Shown: piece after piece, positions 1-5,939 of the stretch
How positions within the stretch are numbered: the stretch's first letter is position 1
Layout of the letters: each line of letters begins with the position of its first letter
Assembly: GCA_902727905.1 (NCBI GenBank)
Contig: CACVAR010000151.1
Location: 1-6,381, forward strand
DNA: 6,381 nucleotides
Reading direction: 5' to 3'
DNA from: an uncultured Sulfurovum sp.
GTDB taxonomy: Bacteria > Campylobacterota > Campylobacteria > Campylobacterales > Sulfurovaceae
The notes under the pieces: generated by a model
Told to the model about the DNA's origin: nothing
Database searches by the model: none
What the model saw: the letters and a program-made list of their open reading frames with translations, nothing else
Position numbers and translations under genes: made by a program

Positions 1-87
1 CGTAGAGACAATGGCTACAGCATTTGCGAGAAGAAGGACTTTTTTATGTTTTATAATTTCTTGAAATATAGAGTGTATGCTTATCAT
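1..87 (-). CDS. N-terminus of a probable membrane protein (partial)
   Basis: An open frame begins just after the Rieske gene and runs off the left edge, so only 29 residues from the ATG at 87 are visible. They show a short polar leader, a basic HKK patch near residues 14-16, then a hydrophobic run (VLLLANAVAIVS). That fits a signal anchor or first membrane helix. The leader-KHKK-hydrophobic pattern is also seen at the start of RND/MMPL-type exporters, but this is too little sequence to name a family. The start is uncertain: the ATG at 87 has no good ribosome binding site, whereas a TTG at 96 in the same frame lies 10 bases after a GGAG (110-107) inside the end of the Rieske gene. Position and strand suggest it is the next gene of the same operon, possibly an exporter or membrane anchor for the product (inference). 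Confidence 0.5.
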   Translation of the reverse strand, partial: MISIHSIFQEIIKHKKVLLLANAVAIVST

Positions 88-100
88 ACGCAACAATATA

Positions 101-1078
101 TCACAACTCCATATAAAGTTGCTTATCCACTCCCTTTTTTTCATCAGCCAACAAATAAAGTAAGTGGTCAATCACCAAATCACTCTCCAGCATTACATAC
201 GCAAACGCTTCATCTTTCGTCTGCGCATACTGCTCTTTTAAAATCTTCTTATCTTGATACAAAGCCAACTCTAAAAAAGGTCGTAACAAAGCAAAAACAA
301 GCCAGTTAGGTATCATAGATTTAGGCAAAGAGACATCCACCACCATCTGAACTTTCCCTTTTTTCAAAGGCACAAAAAAGATGGAAACACAAAAAAGCAA
401 AACCTCATCTTTCAAATACTCTATCTTCGCAAAACTAGGCAGTGAAAAAGTTGCTCTGTTTTTGTTAACCCCTTTGTCAAACAACTTGTTAATCAATCCA
501 TTTTGTTTGTCAACCAAGTCATAATGCGTTACAAAACCCTCGTCTGAACTCTCTTGAATTATGTTCATGCCTTGTCTACTCTCTGAACGTAGTAAACCTT
601 TATGGATAAATGAAGTATGCGTAGGATCTAAAAAATTTTCAATGCTATGCATAAAGTCACCCTCTATCTCTTTGATATGTCGGCTGTTAACAAAACCCTC
701 TTCAAGTACAAAGGCTGACTCAAAACTTCTCTCTCCCTCTAATCGTACCCAAACCAAACCATCATGCTCAACAACTGAAAAAGCTTCCAAACTCACCTTC
801 TTTGGACAAGCTCCCACACAACTGGGAACCTTACTAAGCTCACCCTCTTTGTCAAATGTCCAACCATGATAATGACATTGAAGTCCATCATCAAGCACCC
901 TACCATTAGACAAAGCCACCCCTCGATGAGGACATTGGTTTTTAAAACACTTAACCCCATCACTGCTTCTAAAGAACACCAACTCTGTACCCAAAAGTGT
1001 TTTCCCTAAAGGCTTGGCTTTTAATTCTTTAGACTCAAATAACGGATACCAATACCTCTTTAACTTCTCAGCATTCAC
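101..1078 (-). CDS. Rieske [2Fe-2S] non-heme iron oxygenase, alpha-subunit-like
   Basis: Predicted 325-residue oxygenase of the Rieske/mononuclear-iron family, which hydroxylates, demethylates or otherwise oxidises aromatic and related substrates with O2 and electrons from a separate reductase. The Rieske cluster motif is complete: C49-P-H51-R-G and C68-H-Y-H71-G-W, spaced C-x-H-x16-C-x2-H. The catalytic iron site matches N-x2-D-x2-H-x4-H at N148, D151, H154 and H159; the third iron ligand is probably an Asp near the C-terminus, in or near LESDLVIDH. The open frame extends 21 codons further upstream to 1141, but that would overlap the previous gene by 67 bases. The GTG at 1078 instead forms a GTGA overlap with that gene's TGA and has AAAAAGG 8 bases upstream. 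No ferredoxin or reductase gene is in the window. Substrate unknown; a tailoring role in the surrounding pathway is inferred. Confidence 0.9.
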   Translation of the reverse strand: MNAEKLKRYWYPLFESKELKAKPLGKTLLGTELVFFRSSDGVKCFKNQCPHRGVALSNGRVLDDGLQCHYHGWTFDKEGELSKVPSCVGACPKKVSLEAFSVVEHDGLVWVRLEGERSFESAFVLEEGFVNSRHIKEIEGDFMHSIENFLDPTHTSFIHKGLLRSESRQGMNIIQESSDEGFVTHYDLVDKQNGLINKLFDKGVNKNRATFSLPSFAKIEYLKDEVLLFCVSIFFVPLKKGKVQMVVDVSLPKSMIPNWLVFALLRPFLELALYQDKKILKEQYAQTKDEAFAYVMLESDLVIDHLLYLLADEKKGVDKQLYMEL

Positions 1079-2157
1079 AACTTCAACCTTTTTAACAGAG
1101 GAGCATAAAAATACTTCGATAAAAAAGCAATCAATTGCCACCCCATACGCCGTCTAAAGCTCAAATGTTTGACCTTCACAAACATGTACTCCAACTCTGC
1201 CCTTGCCCCTCGCAAGGTTTTAAACTGAGGTGCACCCGAACTAAGATTCAGTAGACAGTCACGCTCCATCGCATAAGAAGTCGCAAAAATCATCAAACGT
1301 CTGTAAAGAGCCTCTTCTTGTTCATAACGCATATCATACCCCACAATGGGAACGGTAATAACCTTCGCTTCTTCCGTCATACCCACCACACCCACATAAT
1401 CAATAGTTACCTTGTCTCTTAAAAGGTATAAGTCTAAAAGTTTCGCTTCCACTAACAACTGTAAATACTTCGCTGTAAACTGAATGTTATGCTCCGAATA
1501 CTTCTCTAAATACAAAAAGCCATACAATGCTTCAGCTTGTTCAAAAGCTTTCACATCCTCAACCACTACTTTACAAAACTCAAAACGTTTATCACTTAAA
1601 AGCTTTTTATCATTAATAGTATTTCGATGCTTTCGCCACCTCTCTTTGTCATCAAAGATATACACTTGCCGAGAGACTATAAGCATCCAATCATTTTGAC
1701 TTAAATGTTTAAAGAGTTTAGGGTTTTGAGTTATATTCACCGAACGAATTATCAAAGCATGTTCAGGATAACGCTCTATGGCTTCCTCTTCTAATGCTTC
1801 AACATCCAAACGCTCCCACTTCTTTGAAAAGAAGTTCGTAGACAACAGATAGTTATTTAGTGTCTGCGCTTTATCTATTTGGGTATATCGTAAAAAGGAA
1901 GCAAAGGTTGTAATGAGTAAACGTGAAAACCCTCTTTGAAGTTTTGACTCTATCTTTACTAATTCATCTTCGCTGTAGTCAATCAGGAGTGCATAGGGTG
2001 AAGCAACGTAAGAATTGGGTTTAACCCCATCAGTGATGGTTGTTATGATGAATTCATTTTCTATTTTGTAGAAGTCAAATTTGGTGTTTAGTTTTTTGAT
2101 GAGTCGTGAAGGCTGACTCTTTGTAAAGATTTCATAGATGGCTTTTGAATAACTCAT
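1075..2157 (-). CDS. Possible GNAT/FemAB-like acyltransferase, function unknown
   Basis: A 360-residue soluble protein that I do not recognise by overall sequence. The C-terminal half resembles the acyl-CoA or aminoacyl transferase fold: strand-like VTIDYVGVVG near 250-259, a helix around 282-298 (ALYRRLMIFATSYAMERD), then CLLNLSSGAPQFKTLRGA at 301-318, which recalls the helix-strand-'G-x-fK-x2-ga' ending of GNAT and BioF2/FemAB-like proteins. The chain ends in a basic, aromatic tail (YFYAPLLKRLKL). The assignment is by pattern only; the N-terminal half gives no motif I can name. It follows the toxin stop by 4 bases, and its ATG has no purine-rich site at normal distance (the nearest, AGGG, is about 15 bases away), so translation may depend on re-initiation after the toxin. 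It overlaps the Rieske gene by 4 bases, indicating co-translation. Role inferred: acyl transfer in the pathway. Confidence 0.75.
   Translation of the reverse strand: MSYSKAIYEIFTKSQPSRLIKKLNTKFDFYKIENEFIITTITDGVKPNSYVASPYALLIDYSEDELVKIESKLQRGFSRLLITTFASFLRYTQIDKAQTLNNYLLSTNFFSKKWERLDVEALEEEAIERYPEHALIIRSVNITQNPKLFKHLSQNDWMLIVSRQVYIFDDKERWRKHRNTINDKKLLSDKRFEFCKVVVEDVKAFEQAEALYGFLYLEKYSEHNIQFTAKYLQLLVEAKLLDLYLLRDKVTIDYVGVVGMTEEAKVITVPIVGYDMRYEQEEALYRRLMIFATSYAMERDCLLNLSSGAPQFKTLRGARAELEYMFVKVKHLSFRRRMGWQLIAFLSKYFYAPLLKRLKL
1079..1093 (-). promoter_or_regulatory. Ribosome binding site setting a GTG start
   Basis: AAAAAGG at 1093-1087 on the minus strand lies 8 bases before the GTG at 1078, inside the last codons of the GNAT-like gene. 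It decides the start of the Rieske gene in favour of this GTG over the longer ATG frame from 1141. The GTG shares bases with the preceding TGA, giving a 4-base GTGA overlap typical of translational coupling. Confidence 0.7.
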
Positions 2158-2161
2158 CTAA

Positions 2162-2461
2162 TTATTTTTCAACCCTATCACCAGCCTTCTCATAAACTTC
2201 CATTTTATCCCGTTTACCAATAGCTATCAGATGAATCACAATCTCTTCTTCCAAAATCTGATAAACAACCCTATAGCGTTTATGGTCAAAGTACATCTTT
2301 TTTAAACCACTTAAATTCAAATTGTTTTTATTACCTAAATCAACTCCAAGTTCAGGGCTTTTCAGTATTTTCTTTAATGTCTTTGTAAATAAAATTTGAA
2401 CCGAACGATTTAGCTTTTCTAACTCTTTTTCAGCTTCCGGATGAAACTTATAATCATACAT
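2162..2461 (-). CDS. RelE/ParE-superfamily toxin
   Basis: A 99-residue toxin of the RelE/ParE fold. The N-terminal helix-rich part (HPEAEKELEKLNRS near residues 7-20) is followed by the family core: LNLSGLKKMYFDHKRYRVVYQI at about 49-69 written here as two parts, the 'l-x-G-l-kk' turn and the basic strand KRYRVVYQ, then IVIHLIAIGKR (74-84) and a terminal MEVYEKAGDR (87-96). R62, R64, R84 and Y90 sit where RelE-type mRNA interferases carry conserved basic and tyrosine residues; the motifs alone do not settle RelE (ribosome-dependent mRNA cleavage) versus ParE (gyrase poisoning). It starts 2 bases after the antitoxin stop, with a GGA 9 bases before its ATG, the usual antitoxin-first order. Sampled GC is about 22%, well below the flanking enzyme genes, which suggests acquisition. 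Confidence 0.9.
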   Translation of the reverse strand: MYDYKFHPEAEKELEKLNRSVQILFTKTLKKILKSPELGVDLGNKNNLNLSGLKKMYFDHKRYRVVYQILEEEIVIHLIAIGKRDKMEVYEKAGDRVEK

Positions 2462-2463
2462 AA

Positions 2464-2760
2464 CTAATCATCCAACGATAAATTGAGTCTTTTTAAAACG
2501 TCTTTACCTTCGACATATTCCTCTTTAGGTGTTTGCATTCTTTCATTCACGGTTTGCATTAACTCCATATCTTCTAGTTTACGTACAGCCAATGCCATGC
2601 GTTCATACTCTTCAACCGATACAATAACAGCATTAAGTTTATTGTTCTTTAAAACACCTATTTTATCAAGAAGACCATTTTTAACTTTAGAGATATATTC
2701 TCCAAACTGCTTGGAAACTTCTGTGGCAGAAACAAGTTCATTTTGAGTATAAGCTATCAT
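2464..2760 (-). CDS. Phd/YefM-family antitoxin
   Basis: A 98-residue antitoxin. The N-terminal domain follows the Phd/YefM plan: SATEVSKQFGEYISKVKNG at 11-29 (the 'a-r-x-n-f-s-x-l-l-x-x-v' helix region), a hairpin with IGVLKNNKLNAVIVSVEEYERM at 34-55 (split here: strands IGVLKNNK and NAVIVS, then the EEYERM helix). The C-terminal stretch from about residue 60 is charged and would wrap the toxin. Known members bind the toxin and repress their own operon through the N-terminal dimer. It is the first gene after a 68-base AT-rich gap with a strong promoter, and AAAGGAT (2773-2767) is a well-placed ribosome binding site 7 bases before the ATG. Low GC (about 23% in a sampled 60-base block) matches the toxin and not the flanking enzyme genes. 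Confidence 0.9.
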   Translation of the reverse strand: MIAYTQNELVSATEVSKQFGEYISKVKNGLLDKIGVLKNNKLNAVIVSVEEYERMALAVRKLEDMELMQTVNERMQTPKEEYVEGKDVLKRLNLSLDD

Positions 2761-2773
2761 CCTAAAATCCTTT

Positions 2774-2805
2774 TAATTATATATGTAATTATACGGATAA
2801 TTATA
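2774..2805 (-). repeat. Three direct repeats of TATAATTA, 12-base period (candidate operator)
   Basis: The 8-base unit TATAATTA occurs three times without mismatch on the minus strand, at 2805-2798, 2793-2786 and 2781-2774, separated by TCCG and CATA, so the period is exactly 12. Each unit contains the palindrome TAATTA. The first copy is also the -10 box and the third touches the ribosome binding site, so a protein bound here would block both transcription and translation starts. I infer binding by the Phd/YefM-like antitoxin, alone or with the toxin. An AT-rich chance pattern is possible but exact spacing of three perfect copies argues against it. Confidence 0.65.
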
Positions 2806-2828
2806 CCTATATTTTTTAATTTTGTAAA
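2800..2828 (-). promoter_or_regulatory. Sigma-70-type promoter of the toxin-antitoxin pair
   Basis: On the minus strand TTTACA (2828-2823) is followed by a 17-base spacer and TATAAT (2805-2800), a near-consensus -35 and perfect -10 at ideal spacing. Transcription would begin near 2793, giving a leader of about 33 bases. The -35 box abuts the ATP-grasp stop codon. Besides the antitoxin and toxin, the transcript probably continues into the GNAT-like and Rieske genes, since no terminator is visible between them. Confidence 0.75.
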
Positions 2829-3917
2829 CTATCCATCAAACTCAATATCAAAAGTACTAGCAGACGTTATCTCTTTGCGATACATCACAGCCCGTTGTAC
2901 CATCCCAAACATTGACAATGCTTGACCATAAAATGGCACACCTTCTAAAACATCTTTGGCTCGTTTGTAGTCATGATGCAACTGTTTAAATTCACCCTTC
3001 AGAAGTGCTTTAACTCCAAAAAGTGAATAAAGTGTTGTACTTACCCTATAGGCTGATGGCTGTTCTTTTGGTCTGTATTTAAAAACCTCATCTTCAAAAG
3101 TCAAGCCCTCACTCAACAAGTGTAAACCACTGGTAGCACGGGGGTTACACTCTAGTACATACAAATCTTTCCCATCATCTATAAAGTCAAAAGCAACCTG
3201 TCCTGTGTAATTCGTATCTTTAGCAAACTGAGCGATGAACTTATCTAAGCGTTCATCCACATAAGGTTCAAAATAAGTCGCAGCAGCCCCGTTGAGCAAA
3301 TACATCGGTCGATATGCCACATGTGCTAAAAGCTCTCCATTTAAAACAAGCGCATAATTACAAACAGCCTCACCCACAATGCGTTCTTGTTGCACCCATG
3401 GGTAAGCTTCTGAGATTTCTATCTTCTCTATATTATTTTCCGTAATCTCTCGAATAACGCTGCGTCCAAACCGTGAATAGACAGGTTTTAAAATGCTATT
3501 TTCATCTAGCTCTATTTGCTCTTTAGAAGTCAACAATTTTGTTTGAGGTGCTTTAACATGCTCATTCAACTTCTGAAAAAAATTAAACTTATGATGCAAT
3601 TCAAAAAGCAAGTCACTCTCTGGCATAAAGAAAAAAGTATCGGTCTGCATACCATCACGCACACGACTCAAATAAAAAAGGTCTTCACAATTTGGAATAA
3701 CCCAATCCACTTGATTGATTAGTTCTATCATCTCTTTTTTATACTGCTCAAACGCTAAGCGTGGAGGAGAGACTTTAATGTATTTGGTATTGTTGTAGTA
3801 CTTCGCAATGGGAAAGTTTAACGAATCGACTAACCAAACTTCATGTCCTGCTTTTCTAAACAGTCGTACCCACTCTATGGTGACAGGAGCTCTGGGACAG
3901 GTAATTAAGATTCTCAT
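2829..3917 (-). CDS. ATP-grasp carboxylate ligase
   Basis: A 362-residue ATP-grasp enzyme, the class that activates a carboxylate as acyl phosphate and joins it to an amine, thiol or similar nucleophile. The N-terminal pre-ATP-grasp region is Rossmann-like (ILITCPRAPVTIEWVRLF at 3-20, GHEVWLVDS at 24-32). The nucleotide site shows K144 in ILKPVYSRFGRS (142-153) with its small-residue loop, and the hinge QQERIVGEAV at 176-185 with E178. The metal and catalytic end is AFDFIDD (242-248) followed by E256, N258 and R260 in LECNPRATSG, the usual E-x-N-x-R triad. It overlaps the adenylate-forming gene upstream by an ATGA, so the two are probably co-translated. Downstream, the operon is interrupted by the toxin-antitoxin pair. 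Substrates cannot be read from the sequence; the neighbouring acid-activating enzyme suggests that one product feeds the other. Confidence 0.88.
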   Translation of the reverse strand: MRILITCPRAPVTIEWVRLFRKAGHEVWLVDSLNFPIAKYYNNTKYIKVSPPRLAFEQYKKEMIELINQVDWVIPNCEDLFYLSRVRDGMQTDTFFFMPESDLLFELHHKFNFFQKLNEHVKAPQTKLLTSKEQIELDENSILKPVYSRFGRSVIREITENNIEKIEISEAYPWVQQERIVGEAVCNYALVLNGELLAHVAYRPMYLLNGAAATYFEPYVDERLDKFIAQFAKDTNYTGQVAFDFIDDGKDLYVLECNPRATSGLHLLSEGLTFEDEVFKYRPKEQPSAYRVSTTLYSLFGVKALLKGEFKQLHHDYKRAKDVLEGVPFYGQALSMFGMVQRAVMYRKEITSASTFDIEFDG

Positions 3918-5173
3918 AACTGCTTCACCCTTCGTCGTTTATCAGTCAACTTTCCCATTTCATAAGCATCATAAACATGTTCTAAGCTCTCTAGCCCCTG
4001 TTCTACATAAAGCTTCTGAAGCGACTCCTCCACCTCATCTTTCATACTCAAAGGTTGCAGATAAACATGCAAAGCATCCTCTCTATGCTCCACAGCATAC
4101 TCTTCTACTTTATCACTCGCTCGAATAATAGCTCGACGAACAAAGTCAGGAAACAGCAAATAAGGCACTCCATTTTTATCTTTGACATTCAATATATCGT
4201 CACAACGTCCCTCTATTTTTTTAAGCCTTGTAAAAACAGACCCACAAGCACATGGTTCTTTTTCTAAGACCAAAATATCATCTAATTTGTAACGAATCAC
4301 AGGTTGAGAGGAACGAAAAAAGTCGGAAATAATGGGGCTAAAGCGTCCACTCTTCTCATCAATCCACTCTTTTTCAATGTAAACTCTGTCTTCATTTAGA
4401 TGCAAGTTTCCCTCTTCACAAGTATGAGCCAAAAACCCCTCGGTACATTGATAAACCTGATGCACCTTTTGTGAAAAACGTTGACTTATCAACTCTTCAT
4501 CCTCTTCTTCCAACACCTCTGCAACTGAGATAACCTTTTTAGGATTTATGGTCAAGTCATCAGATAATGCCAACAGCCGAAGCACCTGTGCAGGAGCAAT
4601 TAAAATAGTCGGTTGCGTTGCATTTAACGTTTCTATATGCTCTTCTAAGGGTTGAAGTAAATCATAAAAAGAAAATTTAATAGCCAAAGAATTAACACTC
4701 TCATAAAGGTTCGAGTTGGCACGTAAGAAAAAGGCTATCTTATGTCTTTGAAGCAAAGGTTTAGGCAACATCCGTTTTAAAATATACCCAGCCCAACGTC
4801 TGCTCTCTTCTTCGGAGACTAAAAACAGCCCCCGACTACCACTCGTACCTGATGACAAACCAACTGAAATATAGCCTATTTTATTAGAAAAGTTTCGACT
4901 CTCTTCAGAAGCCAAAGCTACTTTAAATGCCTCATCTTTGCTAATGCCCACCGTATTAATAGTGTCAAAGTTCTCCATAAAAATCTTTTTATTGATAATG
5001 GGGAAATCTTCTAATTTTGTAGAGTTAGGGTAAAACCTGCTTCCATGAGTAGCCAAACGCTCGGCTAACTTCTCTTTTTGGTACGCCTTTAACGCTTCTT
5101 TACACGTAAAATCTTTAACCGACAAAAACTCTTTGACAATGCCAAGTTTTCTAAACATGCTCATACCATTCAT
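3914..5173 (-). CDS. Adenylate-forming enzyme, F390 synthetase/PaaK-like
   Basis: A 419-residue enzyme of the adenylate-forming superfamily, closest in layout to the phenylacetate-CoA ligase and coenzyme F390 synthetase-related group, which form an acyl-AMP from a carboxylic acid. Visible motifs: the ATP-binding loop SSGTSGSRG at 107-115, YQCTEG at 241-246 (the A5 position), RYKLDD at 294-299 in place of the usual Y-R-x-G-D, a C-x-C-G pair at 308-311 and GRCDD at 322-326 as in PaaK-like proteins. The end (MGKLTDKRRRVKQ) has K408 and K413 as candidate C-terminal lysines. The G-to-L change in the RYKLDD motif is a notable deviation. Possible starts are the ATGs at 5173, 5164 and 5158; none has a clear ribosome binding site, and 5158 would reduce the overlap with the upstream gene from 23 to 8 bases. 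It ends in an ATGA overlap with the ATP-grasp gene. Substrate unknown. Confidence 0.88.
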   Translation of the reverse strand: MNGMSMFRKLGIVKEFLSVKDFTCKEALKAYQKEKLAERLATHGSRFYPNSTKLEDFPIINKKIFMENFDTINTVGISKDEAFKVALASEESRNFSNKIGYISVGLSSGTSGSRGLFLVSEEESRRWAGYILKRMLPKPLLQRHKIAFFLRANSNLYESVNSLAIKFSFYDLLQPLEEHIETLNATQPTILIAPAQVLRLLALSDDLTINPKKVISVAEVLEEEDEELISQRFSQKVHQVYQCTEGFLAHTCEEGNLHLNEDRVYIEKEWIDEKSGRFSPIISDFFRSSQPVIRYKLDDILVLEKEPCACGSVFTRLKKIEGRCDDILNVKDKNGVPYLLFPDFVRRAIIRASDKVEEYAVEHREDALHVYLQPLSMKDEVEESLQKLYVEQGLESLEHVYDAYEMGKLTDKRRRVKQL

Positions 5174-5939
5174 GGGTTTTAGAACAATGCGTTGGGACCA
5201 TTTTTAAAGTAGGATTATGACGATGAAGCTCTTTGAGTTTCCCTATCGTCTCATGATAAACCTTAGCATCTTTAAAAATTAAATGGGTCAAAATATTAGG
5301 TTTAACCCCCTTAGTTATGGCTTCTATGTCCCAAACAGCATCACTTACAAAAAAGGTATCATCCACCACCAAACCATACTGCCCATGAGCATGACCATCC
5401 AACTCGATGACATAAAATCTATCTTCCAACAGATACCCCTTTTCAAACGGAGCCAAAGCATCAGGTAAATCTACTTTGGGTAAATCTTCAATGTACGTCA
5501 AACGTTCTTCAAAGTCATCAGGTAACAGAGCAGGAAGCACGCCCATTTTGGTCTTAGAAAACCGAGACATCTTTCCCTTGGCAATATCATAAGCCTCTTT
5601 AGAACAATAAAGTTTAGCATCAGGAAAATCTTTTAACCCTCCAATATGATCAGCATGAAAATGAGAGATAAAAATGCTGTCTATCTTTTTGTCCATCATC
5701 TCCACCAAAGGCTTTTCTAATGTCACAGGAGTGGTAATGGCATAAAGTTTTTCAGGAAATTTTGCTGTAGCATCAAAAAAGTGTTTCCCATAACCTGTGT
5801 CAAAAAGTAGGTTTTTACCCTCATGCTCTATCAACGCAACCATGGCTGGGAATTTTATGGAAGAAAAACTCCCACCACGTTTCACCATGAACTCGGGGTG
5901 TTTGCAGTAGCCTACTTGGTAGAGGGTTATTTCAAACAA
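5151..5939 (-). CDS. Metallo-beta-lactamase-fold hydrolase
   Basis: A 262-residue protein of the MBL fold with a full two-metal site: H93-F-H95-A-D97-H98 (HxHxDH), H183 or H185 in GHAHGQ, D200 in FFVSDAVW and H251 in VPTHC. NLLFDTGYG at 43-51 is the usual strand and turn before the site. There is no signal peptide, so it should act in the cytoplasm. Family members hydrolyse lactones, thioesters, phosphodiesters and other esters; this architecture is shared with lactonase-like proteins, but the substrate is not readable. Length is normal. The start is a TTG that lies 13 bases inside the end of the toxin gene, with AAGGAT 8 bases before it. It overlaps the adenylate-forming gene by 8-23 bases, so it belongs to the same transcription unit. 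A proofreading or release hydrolase in the pathway is my inference. Confidence 0.88.
   Translation of the reverse strand: MFEITLYQVGYCKHPEFMVKRGGSFSSIKFPAMVALIEHEGKNLLFDTGYGKHFFDATAKFPEKLYAITTPVTLEKPLVEMMDKKIDSIFISHFHADHIGGLKDFPDAKLYCSKEAYDIAKGKMSRFSKTKMGVLPALLPDDFEERLTYIEDLPKVDLPDALAPFEKGYLLEDRFYVIELDGHAHGQYGLVVDDTFFVSDAVWDIEAITKGVKPNILTHLIFKDAKVYHETIGKLKELHRHNPTLKMVPTHCSKTHEWYEHV

Noticed and set aside
88..100. Terminator after the Rieske gene
   Set aside because: No hairpin followed by a T-run is visible, and the next frame starts within 4-13 bases.
46..309. Plus-strand open frame opposite the Rieske gene
   Set aside because: It lies antisense to a well-supported gene, has low-complexity Thr/His/Pro/Ser content and no recognisable domain. 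The other plus-strand frames (for example 561-869, 2483-2746 and 3808-4128) were dropped for the same reasons.
1079..1141. N-terminal extension of the Rieske protein from an ATG at 1141
   Set aside because: It would overlap the GNAT-like gene by 67 bases and add 21 residues unlike the family's N-terminus; the GTG at 1078 has a ribosome binding site and a GTGA overlap.
1980..2157. Reversed G/C skew at the 5' end of the GNAT-like gene as a sign of recombination
   Set aside because: The plus strand turns G-rich here, unlike the C-rich rest of the gene, but milder shifts occur at the 5' ends of the MBL and ATP-grasp genes too, so it may simply be a gene-start effect.
2774..2805. CRISPR-like or satellite repeat
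   Set aside because: The units are 8 bases with 4-base gaps, far too short, and they coincide with a promoter, so an operator is the better reading.
5151..5939. Quorum-quenching AHL lactonase
   Set aside because: The HxHxDH-H-D-H metal site is shared by many MBL hydrolases, and the operon context favours a pathway enzyme; nothing in the sequence points to acyl-homoserine lactones.
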